Of a stretch of DNA of 34,571 nt, positions 24,906 to 33,332 are shown piece by piece. Source of the DNA: Chromobacterium sinusclupearum (lineage in GTDB: Bacteria; Pseudomonadota; Gammaproteobacteria; Burkholderiales; Chromobacteriaceae). Numbering within the stretch: position 1 is the first letter of the stretch; each line of letters opens with the position of its first letter. A program made the translations under genes and the position numbers. The stretch spans positions 26,505 to 61,075 of the forward strand of contig NZ_PPTF01000064.1 in assembly GCF_002902845.1 (NCBI RefSeq), written 5' to 3'. The notes beneath the pieces were generated by a model that was not told the DNA's origin, ran no database searches, and worked only from the letters and a program-made list of their open reading frames with translations.

Positions 24906-25262
24906 ATGTTCAGGATTGTGGTGGGCGTGGCGTGCATGCTGATGCTGGCTGGCGAGAGCCAGGGCGGCGTGGCGCGCTGGTATGCGGAGAGTTCGGCGCC
25001 GGTTCGTCAGGCATGCGCGTCTGTCGCATCATGCCGTGAGGCGCATGCATTGCCAGGCGCGGCAAGGCGGGAGGCTTCCGCGATAGTGGAAGATAATATG
25101 ACGCAGTTGGCGGCGGCCAATGAGGTGATGTCGCGCAGCGAGAATATGCGGGATGCCAAGCGTTGGTTTGCGCTGGATCTATTGCTGCTGGGCGTGGGGG
25201 TGTTGTGTCTGCTGGGGTATTGCCGGCGCCTGCTGGGGCCGGAAGAAGACGAGATGTGTTGA
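24906..25262 (+). CDS. Small membrane protein of unknown function
   Basis: A 118-residue protein that I do not recognise. Residues 1-16 form a hydrophobic leader (signal peptide or first membrane helix), residues about 22-85 are a polar, probably periplasmic, helical segment with C37 and C43, and residues 87-106 are a strong membrane helix (WFALDLLLLGVGVLCLLGYC) followed by RR and an acidic tail. This suggests a C-terminal anchor with a short cytoplasmic end. A longer frame from a GTG at 24801 exists, but the ATG before the hydrophobic leader makes better sense. The gene ends just before a strong terminator. Confidence 0.55.
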   Translation: MFRIVVGVACMLMLAGESQGGVARWYAESSAPVRQACASVASCREAHALPGAARREASAIVEDNMTQLAAANEVMSRSENMRDAKRWFALDLLLLGVGVLCLLGYCRRLLGPEEDEMC

Positions 25263-25275
25263 GCCCCTAGACATC

Positions 25276-25309
25276 AAAACGGCGCCATCGTAAAGGATGG
25301 CGCCGTTTT
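25276..25309. terminator. Bidirectional intrinsic terminator
   Basis: A perfect 14-base inverted repeat, AAAACGGCGCCATC (25276-25289) and GATGGCGCCGTTTT (25296-25309), with a six-base loop. A T-run follows the stem on either strand, so it can end both the plus-strand small membrane protein gene and the minus-strand PhoH gene. Confidence 0.95.
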
Positions 25310-25320
25310 CGTTTGCAGGC

Positions 25321-26724
25321 TTACAGTACTTCGCCGGCGTAGTCCGCCAGCCTGGAGCGCTCGCCGCGTTGCAGCGTGATGTGGGCGGAGTGGTCCCAGC
25401 CCTTGAAGCGGTCCACCACATAGGTCAGGCCGGAGCTGCCTTCGGTCAAATACGGCGTATCGATCTGGCTGACGTTGCCCAGGCATACCACCTTGGTGCC
25501 CGGTCCGGCGCGGGTGATCAGCGTCTTCATCTGCTTGGGCGTCAGGTTCTGCGCTTCGTCGATGATCAGGTACTTGTTGAGGAAGGTGCGGCCGCGCATG
25601 AAGTTGAGGCTCTTCACCTTGATGCGGCTGCGGATCAGGTCGCGGGTGGCGGCGCGGCCCCAGTCGCCGCCATCGTCGTCGCTCTTGTTGAGCACGTCCA
25701 GGTTGTCTTCCAGCGCGCCCATCCACGGCGCCATTTTTTCTTCCTCGGTGCCCGGCAGGAAGCCGATGTCCTCGCCCACCGGCACGGTGACGCGGGTCAT
25801 GATGATTTCGCTGTAGATCTTCTGCTCCAGCGTCATCGCCAAACCCGCTGCCAGCGTCAGCAGCGTCTTGCCGGTGCCGGCCTGGCCCAGCAGCGAGACG
25901 AAGTCCACATTGGGGTCCATCAGCATGTTCAGCGCGAAATTCTGTTCGCGGTTGCGCGCGGTGATGCCCCATACGTTGTTCTTGTTGTGGCTGTAGTCCT
26001 TCAGCGTCTCCAGCACCGCGCTCTTGCCTTCCAGCTTGATCACGCGAGCCTGGAACGGGCGGTCGCCCTCCTGCCAGATCAGCTGGTTGACGTACAGGCT
26101 GACGACATCGGGGCCGGTCAGCTGGTAGTAGCTGCGGCCGTGCTCCTGCCACGATTTGATGTCCTTGCTGTTGCGTTCCCAGAAGGCCTGGTCGATTTCG
26201 CGCGTGCCGGTGTACAGCACGTCGGTGTCTTCCAGCACCTTGTCGTTGAAGTAGTCTTCCGCCTCCAGGCCCAGGGCGCGGGCCTTGATGCGCATATTGA
26301 TGTCTTTGGACACCAGAATGACGGAACGGTCCTCATAATGGTCTTTCAAGGCCATCACGATGCCGAGGATCTGATTGTCGGCTTTGCCGACCGGCAGCGA
26401 GGAGGGGAGCGAGCCGTTGATGGCCTGGGTCTGCAGAATCAGGCGGCCGCTGGCGGCGTCGCGGCTGGCGTGCTTCAGCGGGATGCCGTCGCCGATGTTC
26501 AGTTCATTGCCGCTGAGGATGTCGTCAAGAAAGCGGCTGGCCTGGCGGGCGTTGCGCGCCACTTCGGACATGCCCTTCTTGTGGGTGTCCAGCTCTTCCA
26601 GGGTGATGATGGGGATGAACACATCGTGTTCTTCGAAGCGGTACAGACAGGTGGGGTCGTGCAACAGTACGTTGGTGTCCAGAACAAACAGCTTGCACGC
26701 GCTGGTCTTTTTGCGGCCGGCCAT
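25321..26724 (-). CDS. PIN-PhoH fusion ATPase (PhoH2/YlaK family)
   Basis: A 467-residue cytoplasmic protein joining a PIN-domain ribonuclease to a PhoH ATPase. The PIN half begins KLFVLDTNVLLHDP (acidic residue D16) with TLEELDTHK, KADNQILG and VSKDINMRIKA, all containing the acidic nuclease positions. The PhoH half has Walker A GQAGTGKT (280-287), a long insert MTRVTVPVGEDIGFLPGT and Walker B YLIIDEAQNLT. Family members act as RNA helicase/ribonucleases, in some bacteria with an upstream antitoxin; none is seen here. The start MAGRKK was chosen over an earlier ATG because the earlier stretch is arginine-rich with no family match. A 56-base gap separates it from bcp. Confidence 0.92.
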   Translation of the reverse strand: MAGRKKTSACKLFVLDTNVLLHDPTCLYRFEEHDVFIPIITLEELDTHKKGMSEVARNARQASRFLDDILSGNELNIGDGIPLKHASRDAASGRLILQTQAINGSLPSSLPVGKADNQILGIVMALKDHYEDRSVILVSKDINMRIKARALGLEAEDYFNDKVLEDTDVLYTGTREIDQAFWERNSKDIKSWQEHGRSYYQLTGPDVVSLYVNQLIWQEGDRPFQARVIKLEGKSAVLETLKDYSHNKNNVWGITARNREQNFALNMLMDPNVDFVSLLGQAGTGKTLLTLAAGLAMTLEQKIYSEIIMTRVTVPVGEDIGFLPGTEEEKMAPWMGALEDNLDVLNKSDDDGGDWGRAATRDLIRSRIKVKSLNFMRGRTFLNKYLIIDEAQNLTPKQMKTLITRAGPGTKVVCLGNVSQIDTPYLTEGSSGLTYVVDRFKGWDHSAHITLQRGERSRLADYAGEVL

Positions 26725-26780
26725 GATGTGGTCCCCTTGTTCGTGTTGTAGCCCGGCCGGCTGGCCGGGCGGGCACTGCC

Positions 26781-27233
26781 TTACAGCGTTTTGACGAACG
26801 CCAGTACCTCCTCGGCGTGTCCGGGCACTTTCACGCCGCGCCATTCGCGCGCCACATTGCCATGGGCGTCTATTACGAAGGTGCTGCGCTCGATGCCTCT
26901 TACCTGTTTGCCGTACATGTTTTTCATCTTGATGACGCCAAACATATTGCAGACAGTTTCTTCCGAATCCGACAACAGTTCAAACGGCAATTCCAGCTTG
27001 GCCTTGAAATTTTGATGGGACTTCAGGCTGTCGCGCGAGATGCCGACGATGTCTGCGCCCAAGGCGGCAAATTGCGGGTGCAGATCGCGGAAGGCCATGC
27101 TCTCGTTGGTGCAGCCAGGCGTATTGTCTTTGGGGTAGAAGTAGATCACCAGCGGCTTGCGGCTGGCGGAAAGCGTAAAGTCGGCGCCGGCGGTGCCGGG
27201 CAGGGTGAAGTCGGGGCAGGGTGTGCCTGTCAT
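26781..27233 (-). CDS. bcp: Bcp/PrxQ-type thiol peroxidase
   Basis: A 150-residue peroxiredoxin that reduces hydrogen peroxide and organic peroxides with electrons from thioredoxin. It has PDFTLP at the N-terminus, the peroxidatic motif KDNTPGCT (C41), GISRDSLKSHQNF (64-76) and RSTFVIDAHG. In Escherichia coli Bcp the resolving cysteine lies five residues after the peroxidatic one; here that place is methionine (M46), so the resolving role may be taken by C95 or by another thiol. An AGGAG site lies eight bases before the ATG. The thioredoxin reductase gene is nearby on the same strand. Confidence 0.93.
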   Translation of the reverse strand: MTGTPCPDFTLPGTAGADFTLSASRKPLVIYFYPKDNTPGCTNESMAFRDLHPQFAALGADIVGISRDSLKSHQNFKAKLELPFELLSDSEETVCNMFGVIKMKNMYGKQVRGIERSTFVIDAHGNVAREWRGVKVPGHAEEVLAFVKTL

Positions 27234-27392
27234 GCATTACTCCTGGGTAGGGTGCAGGGGGCCGCCTTGATTTGAGCTTAGCGGATTCCCCTTGCGGTTG
27301 TCACGTATCCTGAGAGCCTGTTCTCGCGCTTTTTGCGCGTCGGCGATCCGGCGGAAATGCACCGTCGGCGGATGCTGATTGCGATCAAGGGC

Positions 27393-28025
27393 TTAGTCAT
27401 CGGTATCGTCTGAAGCCGGGCGGCGCAGCAGCACCAGCAGCGAGCCGCTGTGGCCGCCGGATTCGGCTTCGCAAAAAGCCAGCACGTCCGGGTGGTGCTG
27501 CAGCCAGCTGCGCACCAGCTTCTTCAGCACCGGTTCGCCTTGCGGCGAGCCGAAGCCCTTGCCGTGTATCACCTTGACGCACTGGCCGCGCGAGCGGGCG
27601 CGATGGATGAACAAGGCCAACGCGTCTTGCGCCTGATGCCGGGTGTAGCCGTGCAAGTCCAGTTGGGCGCAGACAGGCCAGTTGCCTTGGCGCAGCCGCT
27701 TCAATGTGGCTGAAGGCATGCCGGGGCGGGCGAATTGATGCAGCAGTTCCGGCGGCTCGAACCAGCCTATCGGATGCTGCGGGATTTCCTGGCCGTTGAA
27801 TGCATGCACGGCTGGACCCTGGCTGGGTTTGCGCGGGCGGGGCTTGGGCTTGGGACGCTGAGGATGGTGGCGGCCGTCAGGCTTGAGCGGCTTGACGTCG
27901 CCGAATAGCTGGCGAAAGTCCGGCTCCTCGGGCGCAGCGGGCTGCGGCGGCGTGGCCGCCCGTGGCGGGGCGGCCTGCCGCAGCGACTGGCGAAGTCCCT
28001 TCAAAGAGTCCTTGAAGGTCTTCAT
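27393..28025 (-). CDS. Smr-domain protein
   Basis: A 210-residue protein with a C-terminal Smr domain (about 118-205): LDLHGYT (122-128) and VIHGKG (152-157), the motifs of the MutS2-tail family, thought to cut or bind branched DNA or RNA. The N-terminal half is basic and rich in proline and alanine (about 19-70), probably disordered. The layout matches YdaL/SmrA-like proteins of proteobacteria. Its start lies 18 bases after the trxB stop, so the two are likely co-transcribed. No link between them in function is evident. Confidence 0.88.
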   Translation of the reverse strand: MKTFKDSLKGLRQSLRQAAPPRAATPPQPAAPEEPDFRQLFGDVKPLKPDGRHHPQRPKPKPRPRKPSQGPAVHAFNGQEIPQHPIGWFEPPELLHQFARPGMPSATLKRLRQGNWPVCAQLDLHGYTRHQAQDALALFIHRARSRGQCVKVIHGKGFGSPQGEPVLKKLVRSWLQHHPDVLAFCEAESGGHSGSLLVLLRRPASDDTDD

Positions 28026-28043
28026 GATGCGGGACTCCGGCGC

Positions 28044-29075
<1,032 letters not shown>

Positions 29076-29124
29076 TCAGCTAAACTGCCCTCGAACGACG
29101 CTATTTGAGTCAGGAGGTTGGGGT

Positions 29125-29313
29125 ATGGATCCATTAAGTCAAGTCAGTGCGCAAAATGTCAGCACCAATGCGCAGGCCCTGGTGCTGAAGAAGGCGATGC
29201 AGGCGCAATCCCAAGCGGCCATGACGCTATTGCAAGGCGCGGAAGAATCGTCGCAGCAAATCCAGGCTTCCAATCCGGCGCATCTGGGACAGAACCTCGA
29301 CGTGCGGGCCTGA
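29125..29313 (+). CDS. YjfB-like small protein
   Basis: A 62-residue, mainly helical, glutamine- and alanine-rich protein with the LVLKKAMQAQSQAAMTLLQ core of the YjfB family, sometimes labelled putative motility proteins. It has no signal peptide or membrane segment. A strong AGGAGG ribosome site stands before the ATG, and an intrinsic terminator follows at once, so it is a single-gene unit divergent from trxB. Its function is not known, and no flagellar gene is near. Confidence 0.75.
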   Translation: MDPLSQVSAQNVSTNAQALVLKKAMQAQSQAAMTLLQGAEESSQQIQASNPAHLGQNLDVRA

Positions 29314-29346
29314 TCCGCGGCCGGCTTGCGGCACTGCCTGCTGAAC

Positions 29347-29370
29347 AAGGCGACCTACGGGTCGCCTTTT
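29347..29370 (+). terminator. Intrinsic terminator after the YjfB-like gene
   Basis: AAGGCGACC (29347-29355) pairs perfectly with GGTCGCCTT (29360-29368) around a four-base loop, followed by TTGTTTT on the plus strand, about 33 bases after the stop codon. Confidence 0.9.
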
Positions 29371-29523
29371 GTTTTATCTATGATCTGTGCCGCGCGGTCA
29401 TATTCAAATTCAGCAATAAAATCCTGCAACTCCCGCCCCAATTATCAATCTTGGCCTCGGCCTGAATAATCGACTCCTGACGCTGCCGGCATGTCGCCGG
29501 CGCGATGAAAACCAGGAGTCGTC

Positions 29524-30051
29524 ATGAGTCGTCTTTCCTATTTGATTTGCTCTAGCTTGCTCGCGCTGTCTTCCGCGACAGCCTTGGCCGCCGACGCGCT
29601 GCCGCAGCCTGCCCGAGTGTTTTCCGAGCGCAATAATGGCGCGGCGGCGGCGGTGAAACTCGCCGCCATGCGCTACGCCGCATTCTGGAATACCGGCGAT
29701 CCGCGTTACGCAGAGCTGGCGCTGGACCCAGCGTTCATGGATCGCACCTTGCCGGAAGGCCGTCCGCAGGGCATGGCGGGGCCGTTGCAGGCCTCGCGGA
29801 CATTTCGCGCCGCGGTGCCGGATTTGAAGGTGGAAGTCACCGACATGGTGCTGGCGGATGATCGCGTGGCCTTGCGCCTGCACTTCACCGGCCACTTCAG
29901 CGGCCGTTTCGGCGACAGGCAGGGCGATGGCCAGGCGATCGATTTTCAGGCATTTGATTTATACCGGGTGAAGAATGGCCGCATCGCCGAGAACTGGCAT
30001 CTGGAAGACAATCTGACGCTGCTGAAGCAACTGGGGGTGGTAAAGCCATGA
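29524..30051 (+). CDS. Exported SnoaL/NTF2-like protein
   Basis: A 175-residue protein with a clear signal peptide (SYLICSSLLALSSATALA, cleavage near A22-A23) and a SnoaL-like NTF2-fold domain: RYAAFWNTGDPRYAELALDPAF, then TFRAAVPDLKVEVTDMVLADDRVALRL and a closing KNGRIAENWHLEDN. The fold includes polyketide cyclases and many ligand-binding or ester-cyclase relatives; the substrate is unknown. AGGAG lies ahead of the ATG. Its stop overlaps the SDR gene by ATGA, so the pair forms an operon. Confidence 0.85.
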   Translation: MSRLSYLICSSLLALSSATALAADALPQPARVFSERNNGAAAAVKLAAMRYAAFWNTGDPRYAELALDPAFMDRTLPEGRPQGMAGPLQASRTFRAAVPDLKVEVTDMVLADDRVALRLHFTGHFSGRFGDRQGDGQAIDFQAFDLYRVKNGRIAENWHLEDNLTLLKQLGVVKP

Positions 30052-30755
30052 ATCCATCCACCGACTTGTTGAGACAGCGCGATGTCGTGGTGCTGGGCGG
30101 CACTTCCGGCATCGGCCAGGCGGTAGCGCAAGCCGCAGCCGCAGCAGGCGCGCGGGTTTTTGTATTGGGCCGCAAGCCGGCGCAGCCAGGCCCCTGGCAG
30201 TATCTGCCGGCGGACGTTACCGATGCGGCGACGCTGCGCGCGGCCTTGGCCGAGATTGGCCATATTGACCATTTGGTGCTGACTGCCGGCGCGCGGATAG
30301 GCTCGCCGCGGCTGGAGCAGGCGACGCTGGAGGATTTTCGCCGCACTTTCGATGTGAAGCTGTTCGGCAATCTGCTGGCGGTGCAGCAGGCCTTGCCCTA
30401 CCTCGCGGCGGACGCTTCGGTAACGTTCACTTCCGGATTGTTATCCCGCAAATACGGCGCCGGCGGCTTGTTGAAGAGCACCGTCAACGCCGCGCTGGAA
30501 GCGGCGGCGAAGAATCTTGCCAAGGAGCTGGCGCCGCGCCGCGTCAATGTGGTCAGCCCGGGCGTGGTGGATACCGAATTGTGGGGAGAGGCTGGGGCGG
30601 ATAGCCGCATCGCGGCGATGGCGCGCATAGGCGCGAGCCTGCCGCTGGGCCGCGTCGGCAAGCCGCAGGAGCTGGCTCAGGCCTATCTGTTTGCCATGGG
30701 CAACGCCTTCCTCACCGGCGCGGTGCTGGATGTGGATGGTGGCGGCTTGTTGTAG
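30048..30755 (+). CDS. Short-chain dehydrogenase/reductase with altered catalytic motif
   Basis: A 235-residue SDR with the nucleotide motif GGTSGIG (17-23), TAGA (79-82), a serine in FTSG (S129), a later VNVVSPGVVDTELW and a C-terminal FLTGAVLDVDGGGLL. The usual Y-x3-K pair is not present: Y136 and K143 are seven apart within KYGAGGLLK, as in an SDR subgroup whose active site differs. Activity is therefore uncertain from sequence. It is translationally coupled to the exported SnoaL-like protein, though the two would act in different compartments. Confidence 0.85.
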   Translation: MNPSTDLLRQRDVVVLGGTSGIGQAVAQAAAAAGARVFVLGRKPAQPGPWQYLPADVTDAATLRAALAEIGHIDHLVLTAGARIGSPRLEQATLEDFRRTFDVKLFGNLLAVQQALPYLAADASVTFTSGLLSRKYGAGGLLKSTVNAALEAAAKNLAKELAPRRVNVVSPGVVDTELWGEAGADSRIAAMARIGASLPLGRVGKPQELAQAYLFAMGNAFLTGAVLDVDGGGLL

Positions 30756-30763
30756 CAAGGCTT

Positions 30764-30795
30764 CCCGTCGCCAGGACTCAAAGCCCGGCGACGGG
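30764..30795. terminator. Hairpin between convergent genes
   Basis: CCCGTCGCC (30764-30772) and GGCGACGGG (30787-30795) form a nine-base perfect inverted repeat between the SDR gene and the beta-lactamase-like gene. No T-run follows on either strand, so termination is only possible. Confidence 0.45.
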
Positions 30796-30802
30796 GCGCG
30801 CG

Positions 30803-32098
30803 CTATTGCTGAGGCTTTTTCTTGGCGTGGGTGTGGCGGGCCGATGCCTTTGCCGCTGGTTTGGTTTGTTTCTTGGCGGCCGCCTTCGTTTTTGCCGGCT
30901 TGGCTTTGGATTTGACCGCCGTCGCATGGGATTTGGCAGGCTGGGCGCGCGTTGCCGCTGGTGCCCGCGCCGCTACCGGTTGGAAGCCGCTCAGCTCGGC
31001 CACCAGCTTGTTCACGCCGCTGCTCATGTTCTGATAGTGGGTGCCGCCGGTGCGGGTGAGGCTCACCCATACGCCGACCTCATTTTTCGGCGCGATCGCG
31101 ACGTAGCCGATGAAGCCGCCGCCGCCGGCGGTTTTCTGGATGATTTCCGGCGAGTTCGGCGTCGGCAGCATGCGTATCCAACCCAGACCCAACTCATCCG
31201 CCTTGCCGGCGACGTCCATGCCGCGCAGCGCGCGCAGGTCGTCGCGCTTGAAGTACATATGGAAGATCTGCTCGCGCAATTGGCGACGGGATTCGTTTTG
31301 CGGGTGCACCAGGTCCTGCAGCCAGCGCTGCATATCGCGCGGGGTGGAGTAGATGCCGCCGCTGCCGCTGGCGGCGCGGGTATCCACGCAGGGGCTGGCG
31401 CCGTAGCCTTCTATCAGCCGGGCGCACTGCGCGGCTGTGGGCGTCAGCGTGGTGTCGCGCATGCTGAGCGGCGCGGTGATCTTTTCACTCAGCAGCGCGG
31501 CATAGGGGCGGCCGGTGGCGGCGGCCAGCGCGTCGGCCAGGAAGTCGAAAGCCAGGTTGGAATACTGGGCGCGCATGCCGGGCGCGAAGCGCGACTTGGT
31601 CGAAGACAGCCATTGCCAGCGTTGCTGCTGGTCCGGCCAGACGAAAACCGGCGTGTTCTGCGGCTTTTCGCCCGGCATTTCGCGCGGGAAGCCGCTGGTG
31701 TGGCTGGCCAGATTCAGCAGGGTGATGGGTTGAGTGGTGGGCGGGAATGCCACGCCGGCCGGCGCGTATTTTTGCAGCGGATCGTCCAGTTTTACCCGTT
31801 TTTCTTGCGCCAGCGAGGCCAGCACCTCCCCGGTCATGGTCTTGCTGATGCTGGCGATGCGCAGCAAGGAGTTTTCATCCGGGCGCTGGCCGCTGCCGGG
31901 GCGGGTTTGACCGTAAAAGCGCTGTGTGGTCTGCTGTTTGTTGACCACTACCATGACCATGCCGACGGCGCGGCTGTTTCTGAAGATTTGCTCGCCGTAA
32001 CGATCTATCGGGTCGGCGCTCGTATCTTTTTGAGCTGCGGCAGAGGCGAAAGGAGCGAACAGGGCCAAGCTCAGGCCGAGCAGTTTCAAAGGCTTCAT
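30803..32098 (-). CDS. AmpH/class C beta-lactamase-like serine hydrolase with lysine-rich tail
   Basis: A 431-residue periplasmic penicillin-binding-protein-like enzyme. After a signal peptide (about 1-21) come S83-I-S-K86 (SxxK), Y179-S-N181 (YxN) and KTAGGGGF in the place of the KTG box. Overall it resembles AmpH and related DD-carboxypeptidases/endopeptidases more than a dedicated beta-lactamase. Residues 374-431 form an unusual tail with 13 lysines and no acidic residues, rich in alanine, proline and threonine, and resembling histone H1 tails. It may bind anionic cell-wall polymers or lipopolysaccharide. The start MKPLKLL precedes the signal peptide; the longer upstream frame has no family match. 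Confidence 0.88.
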   Translation of the reverse strand: MKPLKLLGLSLALFAPFASAAAQKDTSADPIDRYGEQIFRNSRAVGMVMVVVNKQQTTQRFYGQTRPGSGQRPDENSLLRIASISKTMTGEVLASLAQEKRVKLDDPLQKYAPAGVAFPPTTQPITLLNLASHTSGFPREMPGEKPQNTPVFVWPDQQQRWQWLSSTKSRFAPGMRAQYSNLAFDFLADALAAATGRPYAALLSEKITAPLSMRDTTLTPTAAQCARLIEGYGASPCVDTRAASGSGGIYSTPRDMQRWLQDLVHPQNESRRQLREQIFHMYFKRDDLRALRGMDVAGKADELGLGWIRMLPTPNSPEIIQKTAGGGGFIGYVAIAPKNEVGVWVSLTRTGGTHYQNMSSGVNKLVAELSGFQPVAARAPAATRAQPAKSHATAVKSKAKPAKTKAAAKKQTKPAAKASARHTHAKKKPQQ

Positions 32099-32349
32099 CG
32101 AGTTTCCGAAATGGCTGACGGTATAGTCCGGATCGCGCGGAGCAGGGCGCAAGCCGGCTGGAATAGGTTTGTCATTATCGATAACGGGCAAGGTGGCCGG
32201 ATGGTGGACGCGATTTGGTCTTCCGTGCAAAAGTTGGGCCGCCCTGCGGCGCGGCGGCGTCGCTAGCGAAAAAACAGGCAGGCAGTGTAGCGCAGACCGC
32301 CGCCGCGCGCAGGGCTTATTGCATATTTTCCCGAGGGTTCGATATTACA

Positions 32350-32367
32350 CGGCCGGTTTGCCGGCCG
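32350..32367 (-). terminator. Hairpin downstream of the LysR gene
   Basis: CGGCCGG and CCGGCCG (7 base pairs, four-base loop) lie seven bases after the LysR stop on the minus strand. A short AT-rich stretch (TGTAATAT) follows but no T-run, so it is a weak terminator candidate. Confidence 0.4.
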
Positions 32368-32373
32368 GGGCGT

Positions 32374-33270
32374 TCAGGCTGGTGACAATTCCGCCAGCAG
32401 AAAGTCGATCAGCCTCCGTACCCTGGCCGGCTGCAGCCGGTGTCCCGGGTAGAGCAGGTGCAAGGGGGCGGGCTCGGTGAAGAAGTCGTCCAGCACTGTC
32501 AGGAGCCTGCCGGCTCGCAGGTCGGCGGCGATGTCCAGTTGCGACTTGTAGGCGAAGCCGTGCCCTTGCAGCGCCCAGCGGCGTATTACTTCGCCATCGT
32601 TGCTTTGACGAGTCCGTTGCAGGCGCAGCGAGCGGATTTCGCCGCCGTCGCGATAGCGCCATTCGTTCATCGGGCCATGGCCGGTGGTGAGCGTCAAGGT
32701 GGGCAATCTGGTCAAATCCTGTGGGTGGGACGGAACGCCCAAGGTTTGCAGCAGCGCCGGCGCGGCGCAGACTACGCGGCGGCTGGCGGCCAGTTGCCGG
32801 GCCACCAGGCTGCTGTCCGCCGGCATGCCGTAGCGGATGGCCAGATCGATGTCGTCGCCTATCAGGTCTGCCGGCGTATCGCTCAGCGATAGCGAAAAGT
32901 GAACTTCCGGGTGGGTGGCGCTGAAACGGTCCAGGCAATCCAGCAGCAGGTTGCGTCCCAGGTCAGAAGGGGCGGATAGTCGAATCGCGCCGCTCAGTTG
33001 GCTGTGTTCCCGCTGCAGCTGATTCTCGCCTTCCTCCAGCAGGTCCAGCGCCTGTCGGCAATAGGCGAGATAAGTCTCGCCCGCCTCGGTCAGTCGGAGC
33101 CGGCGTGTGGTGCGCTCGAACAGCCTGACGCCCAATGCTTCCTCCATGCGCTGGATGCAGGCGCTGGCGGCGGCGGGAGACAGGCCGTGCTTGCGCCCGG
33201 CGGCGGAGAAACTGCCCAGCAGCGAGGCGTCCTGAAACAGGCGCAGGTCATTGAGGCGGTCGAACGGCAT
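32374..33270 (-). CDS. LysR-type transcriptional regulator
   Basis: A 298-residue LTTR. The N-terminal winged helix-turn-helix (about 1-65) reads FSAAGRKHGLSPAAASACIQRMEEALGVRLFERTTRRLRLTEAG, the standard LysR DNA-binding pattern. The effector domain (about 90-298) includes IRLSAPSDLGRNLL, DIDLAIRYG and LYPGHRLQPARVRRLIDFL, close to the CrgA/DmlR-like subgroup. The start MPFDRLND was chosen as the usual family beginning. The divergent partner often controlled by such regulators is absent: the gene upstream (M24 peptidase) runs in the same direction. Targets are unknown. Confidence 0.92.
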   Translation of the reverse strand: MPFDRLNDLRLFQDASLLGSFSAAGRKHGLSPAAASACIQRMEEALGVRLFERTTRRLRLTEAGETYLAYCRQALDLLEEGENQLQREHSQLSGAIRLSAPSDLGRNLLLDCLDRFSATHPEVHFSLSLSDTPADLIGDDIDLAIRYGMPADSSLVARQLAASRRVVCAAPALLQTLGVPSHPQDLTRLPTLTLTTGHGPMNEWRYRDGGEIRSLRLQRTRQSNDGEVIRRWALQGHGFAYKSQLDIAADLRAGRLLTVLDDFFTEPAPLHLLYPGHRLQPARVRRLIDFLLAELSPA

Positions 33271-33289
33271 GTGGGCTCCGGGAAACAAA

Positions 33290-33316
33290 ACAGGCCATGC
33301 GCAGGGCATGGCCTGT
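33290..33316 (-). terminator. Intrinsic terminator of the M24 peptidase gene
   Basis: ACAGGCCATGC and GCATGGCCTGT (33290-33300 and 33306-33316) form an eleven-base perfect inverted repeat with a five-base loop; read on the minus strand it is followed by TTTGTTT. It lies 16 bases past the stop at 33333. Confidence 0.9.
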
Positions 33317-33332
33317 GTGCCGAGCGGGCGGT

